Shown here: positions 21,994 to 31,225 of the stretch, in pieces | How positions within the stretch are numbered: position 1 is the first letter of the stretch | Layout: each line of letters starts with the position of its first letter | Origin: Prorocentrum cordatum | Lineage: Eukaryota; Sar; Dinophyceae; Prorocentrales; Prorocentraceae | Assembly: GCA_963575745.1 (NCBI GenBank) | Contig: CAUYUJ010017826.1 | Span: forward strand, 755,052-819,051 | Direction of reading: 5' to 3' | DNA length: 64,000 nt | Translations under genes and position numbers: made by a program | Notes under the pieces: generated by a model | Databases searched by the model: none | What the model saw: only the letters and a program-made list of their open reading frames with translations | Told to the model about the DNA's origin: nothing

Positions 21994-22087
21994 CTGCTGG
22001 TCGCCATCTATAGCGCCCAGAGCGGTGATCACTCACGGCTGCGTTAAAGGGCTAGCGATCGCTGAGAGAGCGAACGCTTCACCCGGC

Positions 22088-22200
22088 TGATGGGCGCCAG
22101 GCGCGGCATCTCCATCTCTCGGCTAGCGGGTGCTGGGCGCGGCATCTCCGCTCGCCGCTGGCGGGCAAGCGGGCGCCGAGCGCGGCGCCTCCACTTTAGG
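22088..22200. repeat. Three-copy GC-rich motif at the downstream edge of the DIRS-like element
   Basis: Units near 22,090, 22,122 and 22,170 share GGGYGC..GGCGCGGC..CTCC. One more copy (about 28,415-28,436) lies at the other edge of the DIRS-like element in the same orientation, matching the middle unit at 21 of 22 bases. Confidence 0.6.
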
Positions 22201-22423
22201 TCGGGCAGACGACCTTGCCGTCTTGCAATCCGGCTGCCCCGGGACATTCAACAGGTGATGATACATGCGCTCTCAGAAAATAAATGATCAACGCTCAACG
22301 CCATGCCAAGACTTGACAATGCCCAAGTTCTTTTTTGCCGGGGCCAAAAGATTATGGCCATGTCTGCAGTATCGAATCGCGTCGCCCATGAGGTGAGCGG
22401 CTCGAGAGTTGGCAGCTCGCTAC

Positions 22424-23091
22424 CTATAGGGCAGGAAGATAGGGACAGGCACGAGACGTCCAGAACAAACCTTGCGAGCCTTTCCCTCGCAAGGTGATGT
22501 GAGCTTTGCCAGTGGCGCTGCGTCGCGCCTGGCTACCCTCGCAGACATGCGGGACATTATCTAGCTCAGGAAGGTTGACAAACAGAAAGATTGTGGCCTT
22601 CCGCCGAAGCACGTGAAACTGGCAGTAGTCTACTCGCTGAGGCTTTGCATTGAGACGCGTTACAAGCTCAAGATGTTGCGGCGCGAGCCAGAGTCTGGAT
22701 GGGGCTGGGTTCTCGATCATAACGAAAAGGCCCGCGGAGGCAGTGGCCTCGACCAGACTCAGGACGTGCGACAGAATCAGGTTGACCTCACTTACTTTCG
22801 ACAGGTCCGCAATTGAGAGGGATGGGAGACCAAAAAGACAATCGTCGCTGCGAAGCGGGGGCGGTCCAAGCCCGTCGTTTTTCCCGCTTCTAGACCAGGT
22901 CTTACAGTCGAGGCCAAAATGCAAACCACAGAGCTGTCTAGTCGCAATGCGCTGGCGAAAGCAGGCGATCACTTGTGGGTCTGCGAGGTCGGCTTGAGCC
23001 CCGTCGACGTAGTCCCAGCCTTCGGCTGCCAGCCCGCGCTTGCCCACAACACTGGCAGGGTTGGCGGGCCCGCACATGGGCTCGACGAAAG
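22424..23091 (-). pseudogene. Methyltransferase-like terminal domain of the DIRS-like element
   Basis: About 220 codons. Landmarks: FVEPMCGPAN (motif I-like, with Gly after Cys), GLHFGLDCKTWSRSGKN (motif IV-like; Cys codon at 22,904-22,906; Asp where PPC is usual), LRSDDCLFGLPSL, FVMIENPAPSRLW (motif VI-like ENP, about 22,703-22,722) and DYCQFHVLRRKATIFLFVN. The order and the Cys plus EN-P pair fit a C5-cytosine MTase core; no target-recognition domain is visible. The frame differs from the recombinase frame by one step in the 23.1-23.2 kb region, so it needs a frameshift or a separate start. Unlike the LINE copy, its Cys is present. Whether it methylates DNA is unknown. Confidence 0.65.
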
Positions 23092-24265
23092 GCGGGGCGG
23101 CGCCGCCGACCCCGGGTGGCGGCCCGAAGCGCCGCGGCGGGCCTTGGGCCTGTGCAGGCCCTGGCCGCTGGCTCCGCGCTTGCGCTGGCAGCCCATGCTC
23201 TCGCGCAGGAGCCGCTCGAGCTGGCCTGGGGCGCCCCTGGCTCTCTTGACGATGGCCGCTGGCAGGGTGGCCTCCTGCTGCTGGATGAGCGCGTGCGCCT
23301 CGTTGCGCCTGGCGCTCTTGTCGGAAGCCCACCTCCCGCGCTCCTTGATCTCTGGTAGAGACCGCTGACATTGGAGACGGTCGTGGGAGGGGCCGCCGTG
23401 GCGCAGCTGGTACAGCACGTACTTGTTGGGGACGCCGAAGATTTTGAGCGCCTTGATCCAGAAATCGCGCAGCTGAAGCACGGTGAGCCTGAACAGCGGG
23501 CGTCGAGGCAGGCCGCTCTTGATCGCGCGCAGCAGATCCCCGAGCCACTCCGCCTCGACGGAGTCGAGCATGATCGACTCGTCGGAGAGCCTGACCTTGC
23601 TCACCTCGCCGCGGTCGCTGGGGTGGAGGTTCAGCACGAAGAAACTGGACGACGCCGACGGGGGCACCAGATCCTCCCCCAGCAGGTTCTCCGCCTCGGA
23701 CGGGCGGAGGTAGGCCAGGAACATCGTCAGAACCATCAGCGCTGCCACGGGCGCCATGAGGTCGACGATCATGATTTGGGCGATTAGGCAGGTCAGGATC
23801 CACGGGATCAGCGGCCTCGTGAGTCCTGGGTCGAGCCTCTCCCAGCCTTGCATCGCTCGCGACAACCTCGGGAGGCGCAGCGCGCCCCGTCGGGAAAAGT
23901 CGGGGTGCTCTGAGAGGAAGGCTGCGTAAGTCCGGTGCACGACCCCCCTGTCCAGGCCCTCTGTCCAGGCGTAGTTGGCGAAGTTCGTCAGCGCCAGGTC
24001 GGCCTCGGCTGGGGTACCCAGCGAGAAGCCGTGGGCCACGACGAAGCGCTTGAGCTCCAGCATGCAGTCCGTGTAGACGTCCAGGGGGCTGGAGCCACCG
24101 CGTTCACCTCCAGGAAGGACTGCTTGCCCTCCGTGGTGCGGTGGCAAGCGCCTGAGGCTGTCATCCTCCTGGCTGCCCGCTCCTCGCGCGAGCTGCCCTC
24201 GAACGCCCGCCCTCGCAGGCTGGCCTTGTCGAGCGGGCGGGCTCCCTGGGCAGCGCGGCGGGCGG
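23092..24265 (-). pseudogene. Tyrosine recombinase domain of the DIRS-like element
   Basis: Part of a 626-codon frame (22,969-24,849). A helical core-binding region (LDVYTDCMLELKRFVVAHGF near 24,090; FANYAWTEGLDRG) precedes the catalytic half: LAYLRPSEAENLLGEDL (first Arg), VLYQLRHGGPSHD (the R-H box, with Tyr where many family members have His; about 23,379-23,416), IKERGRWASDKSARRNEAH. The family's tyrosine nucleophile is expected in SARRYE; here the codon is AAC, Asn (23,302-23,304), so this copy is probably inactive. Intact relatives insert cDNA without short target duplications. Strong family call. Confidence 0.75.
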
Positions 24266-24940
24266 GCGCCCTTGGGGGCCGCGACGTCTCCATCCTGGGT
24301 CTCCCAGCTGCGCGAGCCTTGGTCGGACCGGTTGTACTCGGATGGAATCCAGCGGTGCTCGAACCGAACATTGGCAGCGATGGAATAGGCGGCCTCTCGG
24401 CGGCAGCACAGGAGAAGCCCGAAAGAAGAGCATCTGCCTCTGGAGAGGGCCAGGATGGTTCCCAGGTTGTCGCCTAGTTCCAGGTGCCGCTTGTTGACGG
24501 CCCTGACGGACCGAAGTATGTGCCTGGACCCCGCGTTGCTGGCCCGCGCCTCCAAGACAGCGATGGCCTCCGAGACGTGGGAGGGGGCTGCGAACTCCAG
24601 AGCTCTTCTTTGAGGAACTCGAGGGGGGCCGCGTGAAAGTCGGGGTTGAGCTCCCAGGGGTCCTCGTTGCGGGGGCCCTTGAAGCCTAAGACGGTGTTGG
24701 CGTCCCCTGCCCCCCAAGATGGAGCCTCTTGTTGATCTACATCGCGTCCCCGTAGGAGTCCATTGTGGGGCCCAGCGCAGACGTACGTGCACATATGGCT
24801 GACGGGAGCCTGTACCTCCACCTCTCGCTGGTTCTTCGGATAGACGCAACGGTGGAGGAGGGGAAGGAGGCTGTAGCCGCGGCCATCCCCGAGAGGCAGG
24901 CGTCAGTAGCGACGAATGTGGAGCTCCACGGCATTCTCAA
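24266..24940 (-). pseudogene. RNase H domain of the DIRS-like element
   Basis: The first segment, FVATDACLSGMAAAT, lies in the RT frame (24,737-25,864) and supplies the first catalytic Asp. The rest is in the 22,969-24,849 frame: AIAVLEARASNAGSRHILRS, LELGDNLGTILALSRGRCSS (second Asp in GDN) and RFEHRWIPSEYNRSDQGSR (Trp-Ile-Pro-Ser-Glu-x-Asn and the final Asp). These are the standard landmarks of the RNase H that follows RT in DIRS-type elements. The domain is split by a frame change around 24,740-24,850. Confidence 0.7.
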
Positions 24941-26063
24941 ATTGCTGAACATCGCGCGCAGCAGGGAATGGCACTGGAAAGCTTCGAGCGCCGCCGAGGG
25001 CCACAGGCGTACTCTGTCAGTGTAATGGCATCTGATGAAATCGTAGAGGTTCCTGAGGATACAAAGCAACTCACGGCGAAGCATGACGCGATCAATGACG
25101 CTACCGACAAACAGTTCAATCTCTTGTCCTGCGACCCTCGGCCTACTCTCAAGCCAGAGGCAGGTTCGCCTGAGCCTCTCGGAGCGCTCGGGCTTCGAAA
25201 AGACCATGCCCTGCACCCCGTCGGTGAGGCGGCCCAGGCTAGTGCAAGCCGGTGAGGCCCTGACCACCTCGTGGACTTCGACACCGAAGGATACCCAGTC
25301 GGCAATGATGCCATCGAGCATGCTGTCACACCGTGCTGGATCAGTGCCCACCACGTTGAAATTATCACAATAGGGCAACAGACACGGCAGACCCCCCTCA
25401 AGCGATCGATGGAACTGGGGCGTGATCCGCGAGCAAACGCTCAGGACCCAGCGAGGACGCCTGCAAGCAGCGAAAGACGTCGCAGCGCTGCCCAAGCCAG
25501 AAAGCCCAGTTCCACCCCATCGGGACCACCGAGAAGAAGGGCCACACCCAAGCCCCGCGGCCCACCCGAGGGGCATCCACTGCGCTGCGACCCCACTGCG
25601 ACAGCATGGCCTCGGGCACAGGTGGCAAAGAGAAGAACGGGCCGAGCTGCTCACTGAGACCCAGCAAGTAGAAGTAGTTGCGTATGTCGGCCTGGGCGCA
25701 GTACAGGGTATCCCTGAACTTGCCGCTGTCGTCGGCAGCGCACCCGAGCTCGATCCCCCCGTAGGCCGCCGACGCCCCCATGCTCTGAGAGGGCGCCTGG
25801 CGGAAACGCCTGTTCGGAACACGGGCATCCCAGACGAGGCGCTGCTGACCGTTCTCCTTGGCAACGAATAAAGGTGTCACAATGTCCTTCGGATTGAAAG
25901 AGAACGACACCATGCCTGCGGACACGAGGTCGCCCACGAAAGTGACGTAAGAGTCCTGATGCCTACGCAGGTTGTCGTCCATGCACGGGGTGATGGGGGG
26001 CTCGGTCTCTACGATCTGGCCCCATTCATCAGCAGAGCGAAGCATTCGCGTCTCGAACTGCAA
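24937..26063 (-). pseudogene. Reverse transcriptase of the DIRS-like element
   Basis: Two frames meet near 25,400-25,430. The upstream frame (26,063-25,398, 221 codons) has PLFVAKENGQQRLVWDARVP (fingers; family form is fKK-G-xRl-vDaR), LYCAQADIRNYFYLLGL (first catalytic Asp) and FFSVVPMGWNWAFWLGQ (template grip). The downstream frame continues with LLPYCDNFNVVG, the YxDD-equivalent box in YxDN form, as in related dinoflagellate elements I know of, then VQGMVFSKPERSERL. The frame break separates the catalytic Asp residues, so no active RT is made from this copy unless the break is an assembly error. Confidence 0.8.
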
Positions 26064-26546
26064 CAGATATTCCCTCCCGACCGGGTCGCGGCCGATCCCA
26101 CTCTGGGGATGTCAACGCGAGATCTGTCCTACTGCACTACTGGACTCTTGGCCTCGTCGCCGGTGTACGCGAGGCTGCTAGCCAGAAGCTCACGAGCGGC
26201 CTCACGGCGGGCGCACGCGGTGTTGGCTCTTGGGGCAGCCTTCACCTGGGAGAGAATGCCTTTGAGCAGCATTGGGAGCGCAACGTTGCTGTGCAGGAGG
26301 GTGAAGCATGTTGAGGCCGTCGATGACCTCATTGCACTTCGCCTCGAGGGTGCGGCGGCGTGCCAGCCTGCGGCGGACACACACACACCGAGGCCCCTGG
26401 CCTCGTGGGCGGTGTCGGCCCCACCGGCGGCAGCGGGAAGAGATCACGCTGGCGGTCAGGCTGAGAACACGAAGCTGCGGCGGGCCGTGCCCGCGGAGGG
26501 GCCCGATGTCAACTGGAGGTCGGCCCTAGCCTCCAGCCTGGGGAAG
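26064..26546 (-). pseudogene. Linker between gag-like ORF and RT of the DIRS-like element
   Basis: Broken frames; an Ala/Arg-rich segment (SNVALPMLLKGILSQVKAA, 26,290-26,220) lies at the place of the gag C-terminus. No motif recognised. Confidence 0.35.
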
Positions 26547-28145
26547 TCATCCGCCATCTGCCCCAGCTCCGCCTGGGGCGCGCTTGGGGTTGTTCCTCCT
26601 CAACTTGGCCTCCTCCTTCGCCTTGCGCGTTTCCTTCAGGATGGCCGAACGGCCCCTCAGGCTCTCGGCTATGTACTTCTGGAGCGCCGGCACCTTGGAG
26701 GCACCGCCCTTCCTTGTGGCGAGGCCCATGTAGACGTCACTGGCAGAGCAGTCGGGTTGGATGGTGAGCCACGGTGCGCATCCTCAGTGAGCTGGAGGCG
26801 CCTCGCGAGGAGCTCAGCCGACTGCAGCGCCCCGATGTTGAGCTGGTCCACTGTCAGCATAGACTCGAGCACCCTGCAGATAACCTCGTGCTCGTAGACC
26901 GAGCGGTCGCCCTCGGGGATCCTGCCGCCTCGCACCCAGCTCTCGTGGTGAGTCACCGCCGAGAGACCAGCGTCGCGCCAGGGGCGCACGAGGGACAGGC
27001 AGGTGCGAGGGCCGTCGACCATGACCCCACCCTCTGGCTCGTCCGCCAGCTGGTCTACGGCGTCGGCGAAAGGTCGTCGTCGGACTCCCTCTTGATTGAA
27101 CTTCGCGTGCATAACCCTGAGGACATCAACCACGTAGCTCTCGAGGTCTCGGCGCGCCAGCAGGCGGGCCGTCACGTTGCCCGCGGGGAGAGGGACCGCG
27201 GCGAAATCCCCGAGCACCTGCGCGCCGTCGGGGAGCGGGTCAGGGAGAACCTGACCTCGAGAGAGCCCATGGCAGTCCTCCGTCGCAACCCACACTGAGC
27301 CAGGCGGGGCCGCGGGCACCGCTGCGCCTGCACGTCCCGCGACACCTGCCACTCCAGCTCCCCGGTGGGGGACTGTGGCTCCCGCGGCTCCTGCGCCTCC
27401 TGGCGCGACGGCGGCAGCTCCAGCAGCAGCGGGGGCCGGGGCCCGGCCCCCCACCATGAGGGCTCTGTCGCAATTCAGCTGCTCGAAGGTGGCCGCATCA
27501 GGAGGGTTCAGGAACCTTTAGATCCGACGCCCGTCGACACCGACAGGAGTGTCTCCAGGCTGGTTGATCGTCGTTCGTGAACGTCGAGACGAGGGACGGC
27601 TGCGCCACCGATGCCCCCGTGATGGGGCGCTCATGCCAGACCTCGGGCCCTGGTAGATCATGCCGCGTGAGGGCCCAGTCGCCTGGTGACGCCATCAGGC
27701 TCGCTGGAGAGGTTGACGCCGCCGCAGCTGAGCGACCTGCGCCCTAGCCGCCGCCTCCACCCCCTCGTTCTCGCTGTGGCCCCTGCGGACGCTGCGCCTT
27801 CCCCGCGAGGTCACACCCGCACTGCCCACGCTGCCGACGAGAACGCCGTCAGTCCGAGAGGGCAAGTCGCAGCTGAAGAAGTCTTCCTCGGCAGGCAAAG
27901 GGTGGGCGACAGGGCAGGACAGGTTGAACGCCGGCGCCTAAGTCGGGGCACGCCAACTGCACCTGCGGAGCCTGGCAAGTCAGGTTGGGCGCCACGAGTC
28001 TTGGGCACGAGAGGTTCGGGGCTGGGCACGACAGCGCAGGGCAGACCCGCCTGCAGTCGGGGCACGTCGGCGCGGCCTGTGAGAAGGCCAGGTACTGGGC
28101 GAACAGCTCGGCGCCCCTCCACAATCCAGCCTGGATATCACGCAC
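26547..28145 (-). pseudogene. gag-like ORF of the DIRS-like element
   Basis: Starts with a Cys/Pro-rich run (28,145-27,849) of repeating CP-x-L-x-CP units (CPDCRRVCPALSCPAPNLSC). Next comes LTRHDLPGPEVWHERLI-like sequence near 27,660 and ATFTNDDQPAW near 27,590. The longest frame (27,457-26,669, 262 codons) has an Ala/Gly-rich start, SVWVATEDCHGLSRGQ (about residue 53), FAAVPLPAGNVTARL and WVRGGRIPEGDRSVYEHEV, landmarks I associate with the gag-like protein of dinoflagellate elements. A basic tail (KETRKAKEEAKLRRNN, 26,729-26,547) is in another frame. It probably packages RNA in intact relatives. No zinc knuckle seen. Confidence 0.55.
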
Positions 28146-28542
28146 GGGAAAGATCTGCCCAGGATCCGCGGTGCCGGGAAGAATGCACGGCGATAAGTGT
28201 TTGCCGCTAAAAAATTGAGCAATCTATGCAACGGAAAGAATCGGCATCTCCGTGCCACTGATCATTCAAGAGCTAGCTCCACCCATTCTACCAGACTCTC
28301 GGCGCTGGCTCGCGGCGAGTATCATTCTTACGTTGTAAGAAACAAATATAAGGGTGGTCGCCACTACCTGAAGCAACAGAGAATCCGCGCGCTGAACGAA
28401 GCTTCTTGGCTGGTGGGTGCTGGGCGCGGCAACTCCACTCTTGCAGTGCGAACTTGCGTAGTCGGCCACGAGGCTCGGCAGTCCCGGCGTTTAAGAAAAC
28501 GGGGCAACGGAGCAGAGCGGCGGCGCATAGCGGCGGCATGCT

Positions 28543-28990
28543 TCACGTTAACATGGGCGTTGATGGTGCACTCGGTCCCTTCGGCGGTGCGGGCGCACCT
28601 GGTGCCGGTGCTGCTGAGCCGCTGGCTGAGGGTGATGACTGGCTCTGCGCGGCGACGAACGCTGGTGGCAATGCCATCGGCACATCTCCCTCAACGTCCT
28701 CGGGGATCGTGGCTAGCCTCTCGTGATGACGCCGGCCAATGCGACGTCCATCCCATCCTGGATGGTGTCCAATTGCGGTGTCTGATGCCTTCGCTTTGCA
28801 CCTCGTGTCATCGTGTAGCGAGGTATTCTGGCGCATCACAAACCACATCGCAGAACAAATAGTGAATCCAGTAATGATACCAACAACCAAAGCAATCGTC
28901 ATGAAATGCCACGTGCATCAATAATGGCTGGCGCCAGGCGTCGTAGGCGCAGGCGTGGGCTGCCCCTCGGCGTGGCCAAGGCAGGTCGCG
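28543..28990 (-). pseudogene. Copia C-terminal tail with a transmembrane segment
   Basis: Downstream of the RNase H the same minus frame reads LLAFFGAKKHSFGTRQPRAA, a hydrophobic stretch (MLASVLATCLGHAEG), a TGA stop at about 28,920, then MTIALVVGIITGFTICSAMW followed by FVM: about 22 uninterrupted hydrophobic residues, a clear membrane span. A hydrophilic cytosol-type tail (RIGRRHHERLATIPEDVEG) and a Pro/Ala/Ser-rich end follow. Copia polyproteins normally stop soon after RNase H, so the tail is unusual. It may be an element-encoded extension or a captured host fragment. Confidence 0.5.
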
Positions 28991-29049
28991 AGCACCGATG
29001 CGAGCATGGCGGCGCGTGGCTGCCGCGTTCCGAAGCTGTGCTTCTTGGC

Positions 29050-29886
29050 ACCGAAGAAAGCGAGTAGCACTCCCGTCCCGTCTCCATGATCTTGGTGAGC
29101 GCATCGGCGATCATGGCTGTCAGGGTGTACGGACTTCCTGAACATCGCTGCGACGATCCGGAACCGCTTGTCGGTGGACTGCCAGGCCGTTGCTGTCTAT
29201 TGCTGTCTATGTAGATCTCTCCAGGGCGTGCCTGGCAAAGGTCGTCAAATCTTCTGGAGCGGTTTCTTCAGGTTGTAGGTCTCCGTGATCAGCTGGCGTT
29301 CGTCTCGGCTCTTTCGAGAGTCGCATAGCCCCCGGCAGCTAGCGTCGAGTCCACGGAGCGCTTGACCGTGCCCGAGTGCCAGGCTACGGGCAGACATGGG
29401 TCATATCGCCCGGCCACGACGTCGCGCGGCCTGTGGGTCAGGACCATCGCAATTCCCCGCTGGCTCTTGACCCCGTCCACGTCGGCGAAGGCGGCGCAGG
29501 TGTGCAGGTCCACGATATTTCGCTTGATCACGGTGGCGATGTCGGCGGACCCGCGCACGTAGGTGACGGTCTTGTTCAGCGTCTTGGCGTCAGCCACAGT
29601 TGCGACGTTCGCGCGGCGAACTGCAGTGCTCACCGGGCAGGCGACGCCCACTCGGGCCTGCGCTGCAAGCCACAGCAGGACCGAGTGTGTGGTGGTAGCT
29701 TGAGACGTCCGAGGTAGTAAGCCGTAGTTCTGGTGATCGTCCACGTTGGGTCTTCAGCTCAGCGAAGTGCACCTGCGCAGCGGCTGTCGCATGGGTGACG
29801 TGGTACTCCTCGTCGGACTTGGTGATGGTCCGGCCACAGAACTCGATGATGCGCTCGACCTTCTTGAGGTGCAACTTCTTCTCCAA
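29050..29886 (-). pseudogene. Copia RT end and RNase H
   Basis: First frame (29,886-29,590): IIEFCGRTITKSDEEYHVTH, the connection region after RT. Second frame (29,744-29,289): SVLLWLAAQARVGVACPVST (the copia L-a-x-x-tRPDia-type stretch), FADVDGVKSQRGIAM (first RNase H Asp), VAWHSGTVKRSVDSTLAAGG (the Ser-Ser-x-Glu region; Glu not obvious). After a further break, TDKRFRIVAAMFRKS and MIADALTKIME (29,120-29,095), the conserved end that in copia reads aD-x-lTK. A short duplication, TTGCTGTCTA, at 29,193-29,215 lies between. At least two frame changes. Confidence 0.7.
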
Positions 29887-29891
29887 TGCGG

Positions 29892-30515
29892 CTATGACCC
29901 GCTTCCACGCGCTGAGTCGCCGTGCAGAGCGATCAGAAAGTCGCCCACGTGCGAGCGGATCATGGCAGCGAGGCCCTGGTCGTCGTAGAAGTCGTAGAGA
30001 CCCTTCTCGAGCTTACTCTCGACAAGGCCGTGCTCCTGGAACACCTTATGAACGTAGAGGTACCACTGTCGGCCCGCCTCTCTGGCGCCGTGGATGGCGC
30101 CGGTCGCCATCGCGATTTCGCCGAGAAAAGTAACTGATGGTGGGTTCTTGGCTGGCATGCGCAGCAGCAGCAGCAGCAGCCTCTCGATGTTGCCAGAGTA
30201 GAGGTAGGCCGTCATCGCGTCGTAAGACGCGAGATCCCAGCCTGACTGGGCGGCGGCGGCCAGCGTGAGATAGAGCGCGGCCCTTGACATGGTGGGCGCG
30301 TCCGTGCGAATCTGGGACTTGCCCCCTTGGCATCCCTGGACGAGTAAGCGGGCCTCCATGAGGTTCAGGGCCTCGCGGGTTAACGCCGAGCGAGCGCCCG
30401 CAGGTCGCGTGCCAGGTTGGCGCTTCAAGGTTTCCTCTAGCTCCTTGGACGGCAACTTCTTGCTGTCGCCGAGCCCTGCCCACTTGGGCCACTCGACCTT
30501 CGCGGCTTCATCCAT
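29892..30515 (-). pseudogene. Copia reverse transcriptase
   Basis: A 207-codon frame. The start DEAAKVEWPKWAGLG matches the copia entry motif (x-A-x-x-EW-x-W). Then RLLVQGCQGGKSQIRTDAPT (fingers), WDLASYDAMTAYLYSG (first catalytic Asp), GREAGRQWYLYVHKVF-type and LVESKLEKGLYDF, and the catalytic box IRSHVGDFLIALH, where family members have xVDD; here HVGD, so the first Asp of the pair is Gly. The change implies an inactive polymerase. Upstream broken frames (30,516-31,200) form the linker from integrase. Confidence 0.8.
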
Positions 30516-31225
30516 GAGCTTTTTCTCCTTGATTGAGAGAGGTTGTCGTACTTGATCTCCTTGGCTACGGCCTCCCCGTTGAGCATGAACTCCCGGGCCT
30601 GATGGATGAGCGAAGCTCGTCGGCGTTCCACCTGAGGTTGTTGTCTATGTAGAGGTCGGTCTTGGCGGTGCCCTGGGGCCCCGCGAAGTACTTCGGCAGG
30701 TCGCCCAAAGAGTTCTTGCGCATAGCAACCTCGATCCGGTCGTCTATCTCCTCGGAACGTTATCGCTGAAGAGCGCGCGGTGCGTCTTCTTGGCGAACTT
30801 GTCGTTGCGTGTTGTTCCAACCTTGTTCGTCAGTGTCTCGCGGTCTTCGTGCGATGGTCTCCTTGCGGACTTACTCCTCCAAGACGCTGCTCAAATTGCG
30901 AAGTCCTTCGGGTCCGGAACTGCCGGCATCTGATGAACGACCATCGTCTCGCGCGGCAGGCCGTTCTTGTAGTATATCAGGTTGTTCAGCAGGTTATTGT
31001 TCCGATGCTGGGGCGTCGTCTGGTTCCAGTTATGATGCTGGGGCGTCGTCTTGGTCTGGCGCAGCAGCTCCTGAGTCTGAGTCTGGTTGTGCCGGCGCGT
31101 GAGATGGATGCGCAGGCGGCGGCAAGGGCGGACGATTCTCCCGATGGTGCTGGTGCTGATCCGCTGCCTGAGGCTCTTCCACTTTTAGGCGAAGCCATTC
31201 CGCGGCAACGCGCGCCCGACGATCC
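30516..31225 (-). pseudogene. Copia integrase-RT linker, broken frames
   Basis: Recognisable fragments only: LPKYFAGPQGTAKTDLYI-type sequence near 30,700 and RPGSSCSTG/FMLNGEAVAKEIKYDN near 30,590. Short tandem units of TATGATGCTGGGGCGTCGTC (about 31,000 and 31,035) lie within it. No catalytic domain expected. Confidence 0.4.

Larger units (their letters stand above)
22100..28440 (-). mobile_element. DIRS-like (tyrosine-recombinase) retrotransposon with methyltransferase-like domain
   Basis: Minus-strand order is a Cys/Pro-rich then gag-like ORF (28,145-26,547), RT (26,063 to about 24,950), RNase H (to about 24,270), tyrosine recombinase (about 24,090-23,200) and a C5-MTase-like domain (23,091-22,424). 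A tyrosine recombinase in place of a DDE integrase, downstream of RT-RNase H, defines the DIRS order. Edges are approximate: they are set from the outermost recognisable coding sequence and a shared 22-bp motif, and no long terminal repeats were seen. It sits inside the copia-type element, so it inserted later. Confidence 0.75.

Noticed and set aside
22969-24849. Bacterial phage integrase acquired by transfer
   Set aside because: The recombinase is flanked by RT and RNase H in DIRS order and has the retroelement form of the boxes, so a phage origin is not needed.
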